Below, one piece after another: positions 42,579 to 52,446 of a stretch of 64,000 bases of DNA (positions are counted from its first letter, which is position 1; each line of letters opens with the position of its first letter). The notes beneath the pieces were generated by a model. The model was given only the letters and a program-made list of their open reading frames with translations, was not told where the DNA came from and made no database searches. Both the position numbers and the translations under genes were made by a program. The stretch is from the NCBI RefSeq assembly GCF_035917995.1, contig NZ_CP109131.1, positions 5,952,001-6,016,000 on the forward strand, written 5' to 3'. Origin of the DNA: Streptosporangium sp. NBC_01755. Lineage in GTDB: Bacteria; Actinomycetota; Actinomycetes; Streptosporangiales; Streptosporangiaceae.

Positions 42579-43222
42579 TAGGAGATCCACTCCTCGCGGC
42601 TCATCCGGATCATCTTGACGCCGAGCCAGCCCAGCGCGACCGCGGGGGCGGCCCACATCGGGACGGTCACCGGACCGTACGGGACCAGCAGCGAGGCACC
42701 GTAGCCGACGCCGACGACGAGTGGCACCCACCAGTGCGCGAATCCCGCACGCCAGACGCCGATCAGCAGGACGGGCAGGCCGAAGATGGCGAAGAACAGC
42801 CAGGGCATCTGGAACCCGACGACGACGCCGGGCAGGCCCATTATCTCGTCGAGGATCCGCTGCGCCTGCTCAGGAGTGTTCCGCTGCCCGAGCCACCACT
42901 CCACCGGGTCGGTCAGCAGCAGGCCCGACAGGTTGATGTAGCCGAGGACGGTGAGCGAGCCGACGATGTGGCCGAAGACCACCGCGCGGCGGCGCATCAC
43001 GTGCAGCAGGCTGAGGGCCACCAGGGCCATCAGCAGGTAGGCCCAGTGGTACATCACCGACTGGACCTGGGCGAGGGCGGGATTTTCCCCGAAACTGACC
43101 GCCTCACGCTCGTCACCCCAGGTGCCGGGGTCGAGGATGACAGCGACGGCCTGGAGTAGTGGGGCGACGATCAGCAGTACACCCGAGGCGATGCGCCGGA
43201 AATCGGCCGAGTCCTTGAACAT
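42518..43222 (-). CDS. Multi-pass membrane protein
   Basis: This 234-residue protein has about six hydrophobic helices, for example IASGVLLIVAPLLQAVAVIL, WAYLLMALVALSLLHVM, VVGFQMPWLFFAIFGLPVLL and FAHWWVPLVVGVGYGASLLV. Charged loops include DPVEWWLGQRNTPEQAQRI. No family motif is recognised with certainty. ATG 43222 is the start. Its 3' end overlaps the response-regulator gene by 61 bp in antisense. Confidence 0.75.
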   Translation of the reverse strand: MFKDSADFRRIASGVLLIVAPLLQAVAVILDPGTWGDEREAVSFGENPALAQVQSVMYHWAYLLMALVALSLLHVMRRRAVVFGHIVGSLTVLGYINLSGLLLTDPVEWWLGQRNTPEQAQRILDEIMGLPGVVVGFQMPWLFFAIFGLPVLLIGVWRAGFAHWWVPLVVGVGYGASLLVPYGPVTVPMWAAPAVALGWLGVKMIRMSREEWISYYPTAAPGRTTPDSYANTTA

Positions 43223-43425
43223 GGTTCTTCCTGCCTTTGCGGGGGCCGTGGCGGCCTTTTAACCAGGAAGGTAGGCGGTGGGTCCCCGCCGGGTCGTCCG
43301 TCGCCGGGCTGATCCGGGGTCCCTCTCGCGGGGTAAGAAGTTCTCACCGCAGGCCGGTGAAAGGTGTGAGAAGTGCGTCTCGTAAGGTCTGGACCACAGT
43401 GTGTGGTCGGCGATCAGAAAGATAA

Positions 43426-44860
<1,435 letters not shown>

Positions 44861-45032
44861 GACCTGAGTTGTCTGCCGTGACCGCCAAAGGCGTCGGTCA
44901 TTGGCACACCTCCGGCCTTCCATCCTCCGGCCTTCCTAACCGGACGCCGCTCCCATCGCGGCCCCAGACGCCGAGCCCGCTGCCTCCGCTGTCACCCGCG
45001 AGGGCCTCTCGGACTCGGGGGCGGTAGCGCTC

Positions 45033-45653
45033 TCAGCTCGCGCCGGGAACGGTGACGTTCTTCTCCTTGAAGCCGAAGCCGTTCTGTGTCGCCTTCTGCT
45101 GTAGGTCGGTGAAGGCGTTCTTACTGGCGTTGAGGTCGGCCTCGGTGGCGGTGCCGTTCTTCAGCTTGGAGGTCAGCCTGTCGAAGCTGGCGGTGACCGT
45201 TGTGACGCCCTTGCACAACGTCGGGTTGGCCAGGGCGAAACGCTTGGCGACCTTCAGCTCGTGAACGGCGAAGAGACCGGCCACGGCCGCCTTCACGAAG
45301 GTCCGCTTCCGCTTCTCCGCTCCAGTCTTGAAGCCCCCGCTCCGCAGCGGTTTGTAGATGTAGCGGTAGAAAGCCCCGAGCGCGAGGCCCGCGTGCAGCG
45401 CGAAGCGGGTCTTGGCGAACCTCTTGACGTTGCCGGTGGCCGGGCAGTCGTTCGAGGGATACTCCTGGTCGGCCTCCGCGCCCTGCGGAGCGCCTTCGGC
45501 GGCCGGTGGAACGGCGGCGGGTGGTGCGGTCGTGGCCGCCACGGCTTCGGGCTTCAGGGTGGTCGGCCTGTCACCGCCGCAGCCACCCACCAAGGTCACG
45601 GCCAGCAGCGCCGCTGCCGGGACGGCAAGGGATCGGGTACTCCGTGCAAGCAT
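45033..45653 (-). CDS. Hypothetical lipoprotein
   Basis: This 206-residue protein has a lipoprotein signal (ALLAVTLVGGCGGD, Cys about residue 25), then a low-complexity Ala/Pro/Glu linker to about residue 70. The folded part is helical and basic, with two further cysteines (NDCPATGN and NPTLCKGV) that could form a disulfide. Segments such as FALHAGLALGAFYRYIYKPL are well conserved in style but I recognise no family. ATG 45653 is the start. Confidence 0.7.
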   Translation of the reverse strand: MLARSTRSLAVPAAALLAVTLVGGCGGDRPTTLKPEAVAATTAPPAAVPPAAEGAPQGAEADQEYPSNDCPATGNVKRFAKTRFALHAGLALGAFYRYIYKPLRSGGFKTGAEKRKRTFVKAAVAGLFAVHELKVAKRFALANPTLCKGVTTVTASFDRLTSKLKNGTATEADLNASKNAFTDLQQKATQNGFGFKEKNVTVPGAS

Positions 45654-46189
45654 TTTCCCCCCGGAGAACTTCGCGGTGTCGCGATTCGCACCTTTCCTCC
45701 CGGTTCTACCCTTTGTGATGGGTTCGATACTTTACGTGAGTCTGGAGTCTGGTGGCCGTCTGAGGCACCCCGAGGAGGCCGGAGCCGATCATTCCTGTGT
45801 CGATCGGTGTCAGTGCCCCCGGGCACTCCGGAGACGGGCCTGCCCGATCTCGAAGCGCAGCTGAATGATCTCCACATCACGAGCGTGAATGTGCTCAAGG
45901 GGCCGGGGCCGTGCCTTTCGCCACGGGTGGGGCCGCGGGCGGGGTCGGGGACGAGGCCGAATGTGACGTACGCGGGGAAGGGTGACGGGGCGGCTTCGGT
46001 GCGCGACCCGCTAATCGGTCGCGTGCCGCGGAAAACGTCGATCAACGGTGCGGGCACTCTGAAAGGCGGTCCCGGAATCCGTATCCGTCGTGATCCGGCG
46101 CCCGGGTGATTCGCGTCGTCGTTCCAATGCGCTTTCCGGGCCGGTGAACGCGAAGATGTCATCGATGCGTCAGGACGGTGCCCCGGTGG
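45654..46189. other. 536-bp spacer without a supported gene
   Basis: Open frames run through this spacer on both strands, but their translations are rich in Arg, Pro and Gly and lack recognisable domains. No strong hairpin or repeat is evident. It separates the lipoprotein gene from the decayed regulatory module at 46190-49068. Confidence 0.4.
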
Positions 46190-46408
46190 TCATCGGCGGG
46201 GGCGGCCACCCTCTTTTGAGAAAGTACGGTGGGGTGCGCATCCGATCCGGTCGCCGGGTGTTCTCCTGCCATCCGTTTCCTGGCCGAACCAGCCTTTCCT
46301 GGCTCGGTGCAGGAACGCGTCCCAGGCGTCGAAGCCGAGCAGGATGCCTGTCTGTCCCGGGGCGCTGATCCTGACCCCTTCGCGGGTGATGGTCACGATC
46401 ACTCGCAT
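46190..46408 (-). CDS. Small protein coupled to the ATPase gene, DUF397-like C-terminal block
   Basis: The 72-residue frame starts MRVIVTITREGVRISAPGQT and contains ILLGFDAWDAFLHRARKGWF, which faintly resembles the AEWRAFLAGVKDGEF end of DUF397 domains. The last 30 residues are basic and low in complexity. Its ATG overlaps the restored-frame stop of the ATPase gene by 10 bp, indicating coupling. Whether it is still functional is uncertain, given the frameshift upstream. Confidence 0.45.
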   Translation of the reverse strand: MRVIVTITREGVRISAPGQTGILLGFDAWDAFLHRARKGWFGQETDGRRTPGDRIGCAPHRTFSKEGGRPRR

Positions 46409-46864
46409 GGAGGTGCCTGGTCGATCGCGCACCACACGGTACGGCCGAGATCTCCCCGGTCGTGAACTCCCCAGCGCTGCCGGGAGATCTCATCGACGAT
46501 GTCGAGGCCGCGCCCGGACTCCCCGTCGGCCGGTACGGTTCCGGGCGCCCGGGGCTGCCAGGAGCCGCCAGGAGCCGCCACCCGGGTCCAGGACCTCCAG
46601 GCAGAGGGAATCCGTCCGCCGGGTGAGCGTGAGCATTATCAGATCGTCGGGACGTCTCCGCTTGGCGTGCAGAATCGCGTTCGTCACCAATTCGGAAGTC
46701 GCCAGCCGCACGTTCTCGTACGCCGGATGGTCGGCACCGATCCATTCCCGGACATACCCGCGGGCCTTTGCCGCGGACGCCGGATCGATTTTGAGATACG
46801 CCTTCCCGAGGACCTCGGATTCGTCATCCGGGTATTCCTGCCAGAAGCCGCTCACCGGATTCAT
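46399..46864 (-). pseudogene. SpoIIAB/RsbW-like ATPase with 10-bp duplication frameshift
   Basis: From ATG 46864 the frame reads as a HATPase_c regulator: ASAAKARGYVREWIG, the N-box LATSELVTNAILHAK, and LEVLDPGGGSW. A perfect 10-bp tandem duplication (CCAGGAGCCG at 46558-46567 and 46568-46577) then shifts the frame. Removing one copy restores RAPGTVPADGESGRGLDIV (the G2 region) and continues to a stop at 46399. The current open frame instead ends at 46490. It is the counterpart of the intact ATPase at 28894-29460. Confidence 0.75.
46558..46577. repeat. 10-bp tandem duplication causing a frameshift
   Basis: Two adjacent copies of CCAGGAGCCG interrupt the SpoIIAB-like ATPase frame just after its first ATP-binding box. 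A slippage event could remove one copy and restore the gene. Confidence 0.9.
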
Positions 46865-47001
46865 TGTCACCTGCTCAGACAGCCGGGTTCCGAATATGTC
46901 TGTGCAGCATCGCATTACTGGGCTACAGTCAGTAGTCAAACAGATGCGGTTCGTATTCAACGGTTCTGGTGAAACCGTAGATGAAACCGAGGTGATGTCC
47001 C

Positions 47002-47774
47002 ATGCCACAGGCCAAGGTGCTCGATCCCACCACGTCACCGGTCGCCTTCTTCGGCTTCGAGCTCCGCCGATACCGCCAGGAGGCAGGTCTGTCCCAGGAG
47101 AAGCTGGCCAAGCTGATCGGATACTCGCTGGGCACGGTCTCCATGGTCGAGACCGGCCGCCGCCCGCCGACCGAGGATTTCGTCAAGCGATGTGACGAAG
47201 CCCTGGGAGTTGGCGGGGCACTCATCCGCATCAAGGAGATGATCGACAACGTCGCAGCCCAACTACCGGCCTGGTTCCGGCCATGGGCTGAGATAGAGCA
47301 AGCCGCCGAGAGCCTGCGAACCTGGCAGCCACTTCTCGTGCCGGGGCTGCTCCAGACGGCTGACTACGCTCGGTCGATCTTCAGTGGCGGCCCTCGGGCC
47401 TCAGCGGAAAGTGTGGAGCGAGACCTGGCTGCCCGGCTGGACCGTCAGCTCATCCTGGAGCGGGAGGATCCGCCCATGCTCTGGGTTGTCCTCGACGAGG
47501 GGATTCTGAGCCGCCTCGTCGGGAGTAGGCCGACCATGGCGGGCCAACTCGATTACCTTCTTGAGATGGCGTGCCGACCACACGTCACGATTCAGATCCT
47601 TCCCTTCGAGGCATGCAGCACCACAGGTCTTTTAGTCAGGGCCACGTCAGCGATCGGCCCAATGAAGTGGCGGACATCACGATCAAATACGAGGCGATTA
47701 AGGCAGAAGCCCTCCCGCAGCGGACATCGCTAGGGCTGATCGCAGAGATGAGGGACCGGTGGATCAGGAATTGA
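47002..47774 (+). pseudogene. XRE/DUF5753 regulator, frameshifted and partly deleted
   Basis: Residues 1-210 are a normal DUF5753-type regulator: GFELRRYRQEAGLSQEKLAK, IGYSLGTVSMVETGRR, PLLVPGLLQTADYARS, LWVVLDEGILSRLVG and ITIQILPFEA. Near 47625 the frame changes, and the original frame ends at 47733 as nonsense. The true C-terminus, SDRPNEVADITIKYEAIKAE then ALPQRTSLGLIAEM, is in another frame ending at 47774. Compared with the family about 20 residues between NEVA and DITIKYEAI are also missing, probably by recombination between two EVA-coding segments. The gene is thus inactive unless suppressed. Confidence 0.75.
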
Positions 47775-47962
47775 GTGAGGCCGTGTGGGTGAAGTCGCCG
47801 TTCTCCGGCGACAACGGCGGTGAGTGCGTGGAGGTCGCGAAGTTGTCCGGTGGTCGGGTCGGTGTTCGTGACAGCAAGGATCAGTCGGGTCCGGCGCTGG
47901 TGTTCACCTCGGCCGAGTGGTCGGCGTTCACCCGCTGGGTCCGCACCGACGACACCGTCTAG
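47759..47962 (+). CDS. DUF397 domain protein
   Basis: This 67-residue DUF397 protein (AVWVKSPFSGDNGGECVEVA, VGVRDSKDQSG, LVFTSAEWSAFTRWVR) starts at GTG 47759, overlapping the end of the decayed XRE gene by 16 bp. It is intact even though its regulator is broken. A near-identical second copy begins 85 bp downstream at 48048, a local tandem duplication. Confidence 0.85.
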   Translation: MDQELSEAVWVKSPFSGDNGGECVEVAKLSGGRVGVRDSKDQSGPALVFTSAEWSAFTRWVRTDDTV

Positions 47963-48175
47963 TTCCACGACGATCCGCAGCATGTCAGGCCCCGGCACCC
48001 AGGTGCGGGGGCCTGTTCACCGACTGCCGCAGGAGACGAGGAAACCGGTGGACCACGAACTGAGTGAGGCCACGTGGGTGAAGTCGCCGTTCTCCGGTGG
48101 TAACGGCGGTGAGTGCGTGGAGGTCGCGAAGTTGTCCGGTGGCCGGGTCGGTGTCCGGGACAGCAAGGATCAGGC

Positions 48176-48984
48176 GGTCGCGTCCGCGCAGGTGGTGTAC
48201 GAGTGTTTGAGATCGGTACCTGCGTCGCGCCTGGCTGATCGCCGTTGAAAAGCGCGGCGTCGTCCGTGGGGAAAAGCGCGGCGAGGGTGGTGGAGTGGTG
48301 TGGGGCCGCTCGTCGGTGTCGCGTCGTGCGGGGTGGAAGGTCAAAAGCGCGGCGAGGGTGGTGGAGTGGTTGGGGGCCGCTCACCGGTGTCGCGTCGTGC
48401 GGGGTGGTGGCGGGCGTTGGCGGGTGTGGGTGACCGGGGGCGGGCCGGTGGAGCCTTCGGGAGGGGGCAAAGCGGGTCATGGCGGGCGTGGAGGCGGGGC
48501 CGTGGTGGTGACGATCGGGGATTTTCCATGATCTGGGTGAGTTGGCACGCTGGGGGCGTGCGGATTCACCCCGATCATGGAAGGCGCCACTGCCGCCCCC
48601 CTGGGTGGGCCGCTTTTCGTGGTGGAAGGCCCGATTCGTCCCTACGCCCGGCCGAGGGCGACCCCCGACCGGACGCCCCGCGGACCTTCGTACCCCGCAC
48701 GGCGTGAGCCCCGCACGGCGAGAGCCCCGCACGAGGCGGCGGCGAGGAGCGGCCCCGGAATCCTGCCGCACCGCGGCGGACCTGTACCGATGGGCGGTCT
48801 TGGGCCATTCCACCACCCTCGGCGCGCTTTTGACCTTCCATCCCGCACGACGCGACACCGGTGAGCGGCCCCCAACCACTCCACCACCCTCGCCGCGCTT
48901 TTCACCACGGACGACGCCGCGCTTTTCCACCGTGACCGGCTTACCGGATTCGGATGCTCGTACACCACATCCGTGGACGCGACC
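48176..48984. mobile_element. Non-autonomous MITE-like element with 8-bp target duplication
   Basis: The element is 809 bp. Its ends are perfect inverted repeats GGTCGCGTCC (48176-48185) and GGACGCGACC (48975-48984), and it is flanked by perfect direct repeats GATCAGGC (48168-48175 and 48985-48992). The subterminal regions are also inverted copies of each other for about 200 bp, for example AAAAGCGCGGCGTCGTCCGT near both ends. Within each arm a module of about 73 bp containing AAAAGCGCGGCGAGGGTGGT is repeated in tandem. The centre has a hairpin at 48524-48582. No transposase frame is visible, so it must have been moved by an enzyme encoded elsewhere. An 8-bp duplication is seen in several IS families (for example ISL3, IS66, IS256). 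Confidence 0.88.
48524..48582. repeat. Central hairpin of the MITE-like element
   Basis: TTCCATGATCTGGGTGA (48524-48540) pairs with 48566-48582 at 16 of 17 positions, and GCACGC/GCGTGC forms an inner stem. It lies at the middle of the 809-bp element and would fold as a stable cruciform or RNA hairpin. Confidence 0.75.
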
Positions 48985-49068
48985 GATCAGGCGGGTCCGG
49001 CGCTGGTGTTCACCCCGGCCGAGTGGTCGGCGTTCACCCACTGGGTCCGCACCGACGACACCATTTAG

Positions 49069-49499
49069 CAGGGCCCCTTCCGTGTTGCCGGTGGCCGGAT
49101 CCGCCGGTCCCGCCGCGCCCGTGTGAGCGACCGCGTCGGCGCCTCGGGCTGGAGCCTGTCGCCCCATGTTTCTCAGTCATGCCCGCCGTTCTCCACCCGG
49201 CCGGGTGGTTCTGCCGTCGGCCCCAACCTGTCTCTCAGGGGCTCGCAAGGGCGGGTTCCTAGCGTCCGTCTCGTAAGAGCGATCGTCGGGGACGAGCTTT
49301 GCGGGAGCGGGACGCGTGGACATGAGGTTGTTACTGGGCTCGACGGGCCGGAAGGGCCCGCTCGAACCGAGGTGAGGGCTGACTCCGCCCCCGCGAGGTC
49401 CCGACCTTCCAGAAAGCCCCATCCGTAAGAGATTCGTCAAAAAGGGGATGGATTGTGTATATTTTCCGTTGTTAGCTCTTGCTTGAAGGAGGATTTATC
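49069..49499. other. 431-bp spacer without a supported gene
   Basis: Between the split DUF397 gene and the DUF6421 gene I see no protein-like frame. The last 60 bp before 49500 are AT-richer (TTGTGTATATTTTCCG at about 49453-49468) and end in a strong AAGGAGG, fitting the promoter and ribosome-binding site of the next gene. Confidence 0.5.
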
Positions 49500-51578
49500 G
49501 TGAAGGCTCTTCCGCGGGTACTGTTCGACGAGGCTCACAGCGAGTCGTGGACCATCCGGCGGGACGTGGCCGAGACGATGAATCCCGGCCATCCCGACGA
49601 CAACAGCTACGCGCGCGCCGCGCGGCTGCTGCGCAGGCTGGGGCACACCGTGGACGCGCACACCGAGGGCCCGCTCACCCCGGCCCTGCTGAGCGTGCGG
49701 GACGTGCTGGTGATCGCGCACCCCTCCGCCGAGCGCTGGGAGCGGACCACCGGGCTGGGCAGCCCCGTTCTGCCGGTCGAGGAGCTGGACGCGATCGAGG
49801 AGTACGTCGCGGGCGGCGGTGGGCTGGTCGTGCTGGCCGAGTACGAGCAGGAGAAGTACGGCAGCAACCTCACCGAGCTGCTCGCGCGCTTCGGCGTCGG
49901 CGTCGAGCACACGCTTGTCCACGATCCGCAGAACGCGCACAACGGTGTGGCCGCCTGGGTCATGGGCGCCCCCCGGAACGTCGACGTCGCGGGGCAGGAC
50001 CTACTGGCCGGGGTGCGAAGCGCCTGCTTCTACCGGGCCGGAGTGCTCACCGCCCCCGAGGACGCGGCGGTGCTGTTCGAGACCTCGCCCACCGCGACCC
50101 CCGCGGGCCGCCCGCTGGCGGTGGCCGTACGGCACGGCGAGGGCCGCGTGGTGGTCGTCGCCGATTCCGACCTGTTCGGCGACGACTCGATCGGCGACTA
50201 CGACCACGCCGTGCTCTGGGGCAACCTCGTCACCTGGGTCGCCCGGGTTCCCTCCCCGGCGGCGACCAGGGAGTCCGAGGCCCGAGCCCTCTTCGAGGAC
50301 CTGAAGCGGGCCGTCGAGGAGCTTCGGCCGATGCAGGCCAAGGACGGCTCGATCGAGGCCGGGGGCGACCACGAGCGGGCCGCAGAGCTGGTCGCCGAGA
50401 TCGCCCGGCACGTCGAGCGGCTCGCGCCGCGCTTCCCGCACGACGCCGCCTACCTGGCCGCCGTGGTCGCCGACCTGCGCAAGTGGGCGGACCAGGGCCT
50501 GGGCGTGCCCGACTTCCTCGACTCGCTGGACGCCTTCCACCCCGACGCCCAGAGGGTGGACGGGCTGGAGCATCTCGTGCTCTTCCCGATGTACACCCAG
50601 AACGGCACCACCTTCCGGCACATCGAGGCCGTGTGGATCCGGACGATCTGGCCCGAGTGGCTGGCCGAGCTGGAGCGGACCCGCTACGACAACCCGATGT
50701 TCGTGCCGATCGCCTTCGAGGACTTCACCTCCGGCTACGACACCAACTCCGCGGTGCTCTTCCCGGAGACCGTCGCGGTCCGCCAGACCCCGGCCCGCTT
50801 CACCTGGGGCGGCATCTTCGCCGACCGTGAGGCCGCCAGGTTCCGCGCGGTGAGCGGGGCGGCGGCGGACATGCTCAAGCTGGCGCTGCCGCCGGACGCG
50901 GCCAGGCTGATCGCCTCGCAGGAGCTGGCCCAGGACACCTTCGTGCTCTGGGACCTGATCCACGACCGCACGCACAGCCACGGCGACCTGCCGTTCGACC
51001 CGTTCATGATCAAGCAGCGGATGCCGTACTGGCTGTACTCCCTGGAGGAGCTCCGCTGCGACCTGACCGCGTTCGGCGAGGCGGTGAAGCTGGAGAAGGA
51101 GGGCGTGCCGCACGCCCGCTACGTCCAGCTCGCGGTGCTCTTCGACAGGCTGTTCCGCTTCCCGATCACCGGTGACCGGGTCCGTAACTACGACGGCCTG
51201 GGCGGGCAGCTGCTCTTCGCGTACCTGCACCGCAACGACATCGTCAGGTGGACCGACAACCGGCTGAGCGTCGACTGGGACCGGCTCGCCGACGGCGTGG
51301 CCGACCTGCGGGGTGAGGTCGAGAAGCTCTACCGGGACGGCATCGACCGCTCCAAGCTCGCCCACTGGCTGGCCGCCCACCAGCTGGTCGCCACCTACGT
51401 CGAGCCGCACCCCGCCTCGGTCTGGGCCCGCGGGGTGGAGGCCCTCCCGGTGGAGGGGTTCCCCAAGGCCGTGGTCGACGCGGTGCTGTCCGACGAGTTC
51501 CCGCTGAGCATGTTCTACGAGGCCCTGCGTCGTAAGCTCACAGATGTCATCGACTCCACGAAGGGCATCCGAGCATGA
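49500..51578 (+). CDS. DUF6421 family protein
   Basis: This 692-residue protein starts at GTG 49500, 7 nt after AAGGAGG. The first 250 residues resemble a GATase/DUF4350-like fold (VLFDEAHSESWTIRRD, DVLVIAHPSAERW, VVVVADSDLFGDD). The rest, from about residue 270, is the DUF6421 region with LEHLVLFPMYTQNGTTFRHIE and WDLIHDRTHSHGDLPFDPF, whose His/Asp residues could bind a metal. No function is established. It overlaps the SDR gene by 4 bp (ATGA), so both belong to one operon. Confidence 0.8.
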   Translation: MKALPRVLFDEAHSESWTIRRDVAETMNPGHPDDNSYARAARLLRRLGHTVDAHTEGPLTPALLSVRDVLVIAHPSAERWERTTGLGSPVLPVEELDAIEEYVAGGGGLVVLAEYEQEKYGSNLTELLARFGVGVEHTLVHDPQNAHNGVAAWVMGAPRNVDVAGQDLLAGVRSACFYRAGVLTAPEDAAVLFETSPTATPAGRPLAVAVRHGEGRVVVVADSDLFGDDSIGDYDHAVLWGNLVTWVARVPSPAATRESEARALFEDLKRAVEELRPMQAKDGSIEAGGDHERAAELVAEIARHVERLAPRFPHDAAYLAAVVADLRKWADQGLGVPDFLDSLDAFHPDAQRVDGLEHLVLFPMYTQNGTTFRHIEAVWIRTIWPEWLAELERTRYDNPMFVPIAFEDFTSGYDTNSAVLFPETVAVRQTPARFTWGGIFADREAARFRAVSGAAADMLKLALPPDAARLIASQELAQDTFVLWDLIHDRTHSHGDLPFDPFMIKQRMPYWLYSLEELRCDLTAFGEAVKLEKEGVPHARYVQLAVLFDRLFRFPITGDRVRNYDGLGGQLLFAYLHRNDIVRWTDNRLSVDWDRLADGVADLRGEVEKLYRDGIDRSKLAHWLAAHQLVATYVEPHPASVWARGVEALPVEGFPKAVVDAVLSDEFPLSMFYEALRRKLTDVIDSTKGIRA

Positions 51579-52216
51579 TCATTCTCGTCGCCGGTGCGGC
51601 CGGCCCCGCCGGTCAGGCCGTCGTCCGCAGGTTCACCGGACAGGGCCACACCGTGATCGGTGTCGACAGGAGCGGTGCCGACGGAACCCTGGCGGTCGAC
51701 CTGCTCGATTTCGACGCCGTCAAGGAGCTCGCGCGGGACGTGGCGGCCGAGCACGGTCACCTGGACGGGATCGTGCACCTGGTCGGCGGCTGGCGCGGGT
51801 CCAAGACCTTCGCCGAGACGTCGCTGGACGACTGGGCGCTCCTGCACGATCTGCTGATCCGCACCCTGCAGCACGTCACACTGGCTTTCGAACCGCTGCT
51901 CAAGGCCAGTGAGCGTGGCCGGTTCGCCATCGTCTCGGCCAAGACGGCCGCGCACCCGGGTCAGGGTGACGCGGTGTACGGCACGGCCAAGGCCGCCTCC
52001 GAGGCGTGGACCCTGGCCTTCGCCGACGCGCTGAAGGACACCGACTCCACCGCGAACATCCTGGTCGTCAAGGCACTCGTGCACGACGGCATGCGCGCGG
52101 CCGCCCCGGAGCGGAGGTTCCCCGGCTTCACGGACGTCGACGACCTCGCCGAGGCGATCGACAGGCTGTGGGAGAGCGACGCCAACGGCACCCGGATCGA
52201 CCTCACCGCAGGGTGA
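51575..52216 (+). CDS. Short-chain dehydrogenase/reductase
   Basis: This 213-residue SDR has a short-type Rossmann motif AGAAGPAGQAV at the N-terminus and the catalytic YxxxK in AVYGTAKAASEAW (Tyr about 131, Lys 135), preceded by FAIVSAKTAA with the Ser. It is coupled to the DUF6421 gene by an ATGA overlap. The conserved pairing of these two genes suggests a joint role, but no substrate can be assigned. Confidence 0.88.
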   Translation: MIILVAGAAGPAGQAVVRRFTGQGHTVIGVDRSGADGTLAVDLLDFDAVKELARDVAAEHGHLDGIVHLVGGWRGSKTFAETSLDDWALLHDLLIRTLQHVTLAFEPLLKASERGRFAIVSAKTAAHPGQGDAVYGTAKAASEAWTLAFADALKDTDSTANILVVKALVHDGMRAAAPERRFPGFTDVDDLAEAIDRLWESDANGTRIDLTAG

Positions 52217-52242
52217 AACGGCCGTGAACCGGCCGCCGGGGC

Positions 52243-52383
52243 CGGTACGGCGGTCGCTGGGACCGGTACAGGCAGCTGCCTGGGCTGGTGCGGCGGTCGC
52301 TGGGACCGGTACGGCGGTCGCCGGGACTGATACGGCGGCTGCCTGGGCCGGTAGGGCGGTCGCCGGGATCGGTACGGCGGCCA
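52243..52383. repeat. Degenerate 21-bp tandem repeats
   Basis: About seven imperfect units related to CGGTACGGCGGTCGCTGGGA fill the spacer between the SDR and aldolase genes. Copies vary by substitutions and one-base length changes. No gene is visible in the spacer. Confidence 0.8.
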
Positions 52384-52446
52384 CGAAGAAGTAAGGCGAC
52401 GCCCGGCCGTGAGGCGGCCGGGCGCCGAGCAAGGGGGAAAGACCAC

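Larger units (their letters stand above)
48048..49068 (+). pseudogene. Second DUF397 gene, split by an 809-bp insertion
   Basis: The 5' part, from GTG 48048 after AGGAG, reads ATWVKSPFSGGNGGECVEVA then VGVRDSKDQ to 48175. The 3' part resumes at 48993 as GPALVFTPAEWSAFTHWV to TAG 49066-49068. Joining 48175 to 48993, which removes the insert and one copy of the GATCAGGC duplication, gives an unbroken DUF397 protein closely matching the copy at 47759-47962. With the insert, the frame runs into the element and stops at 48248. Confidence 0.9.

Noticed and set aside
46190..46408. Confident assignment of this small gene as DUF397
   Set aside because: Only the last block looks similar and the N-terminal block is absent, so it is described without the family name as the call.
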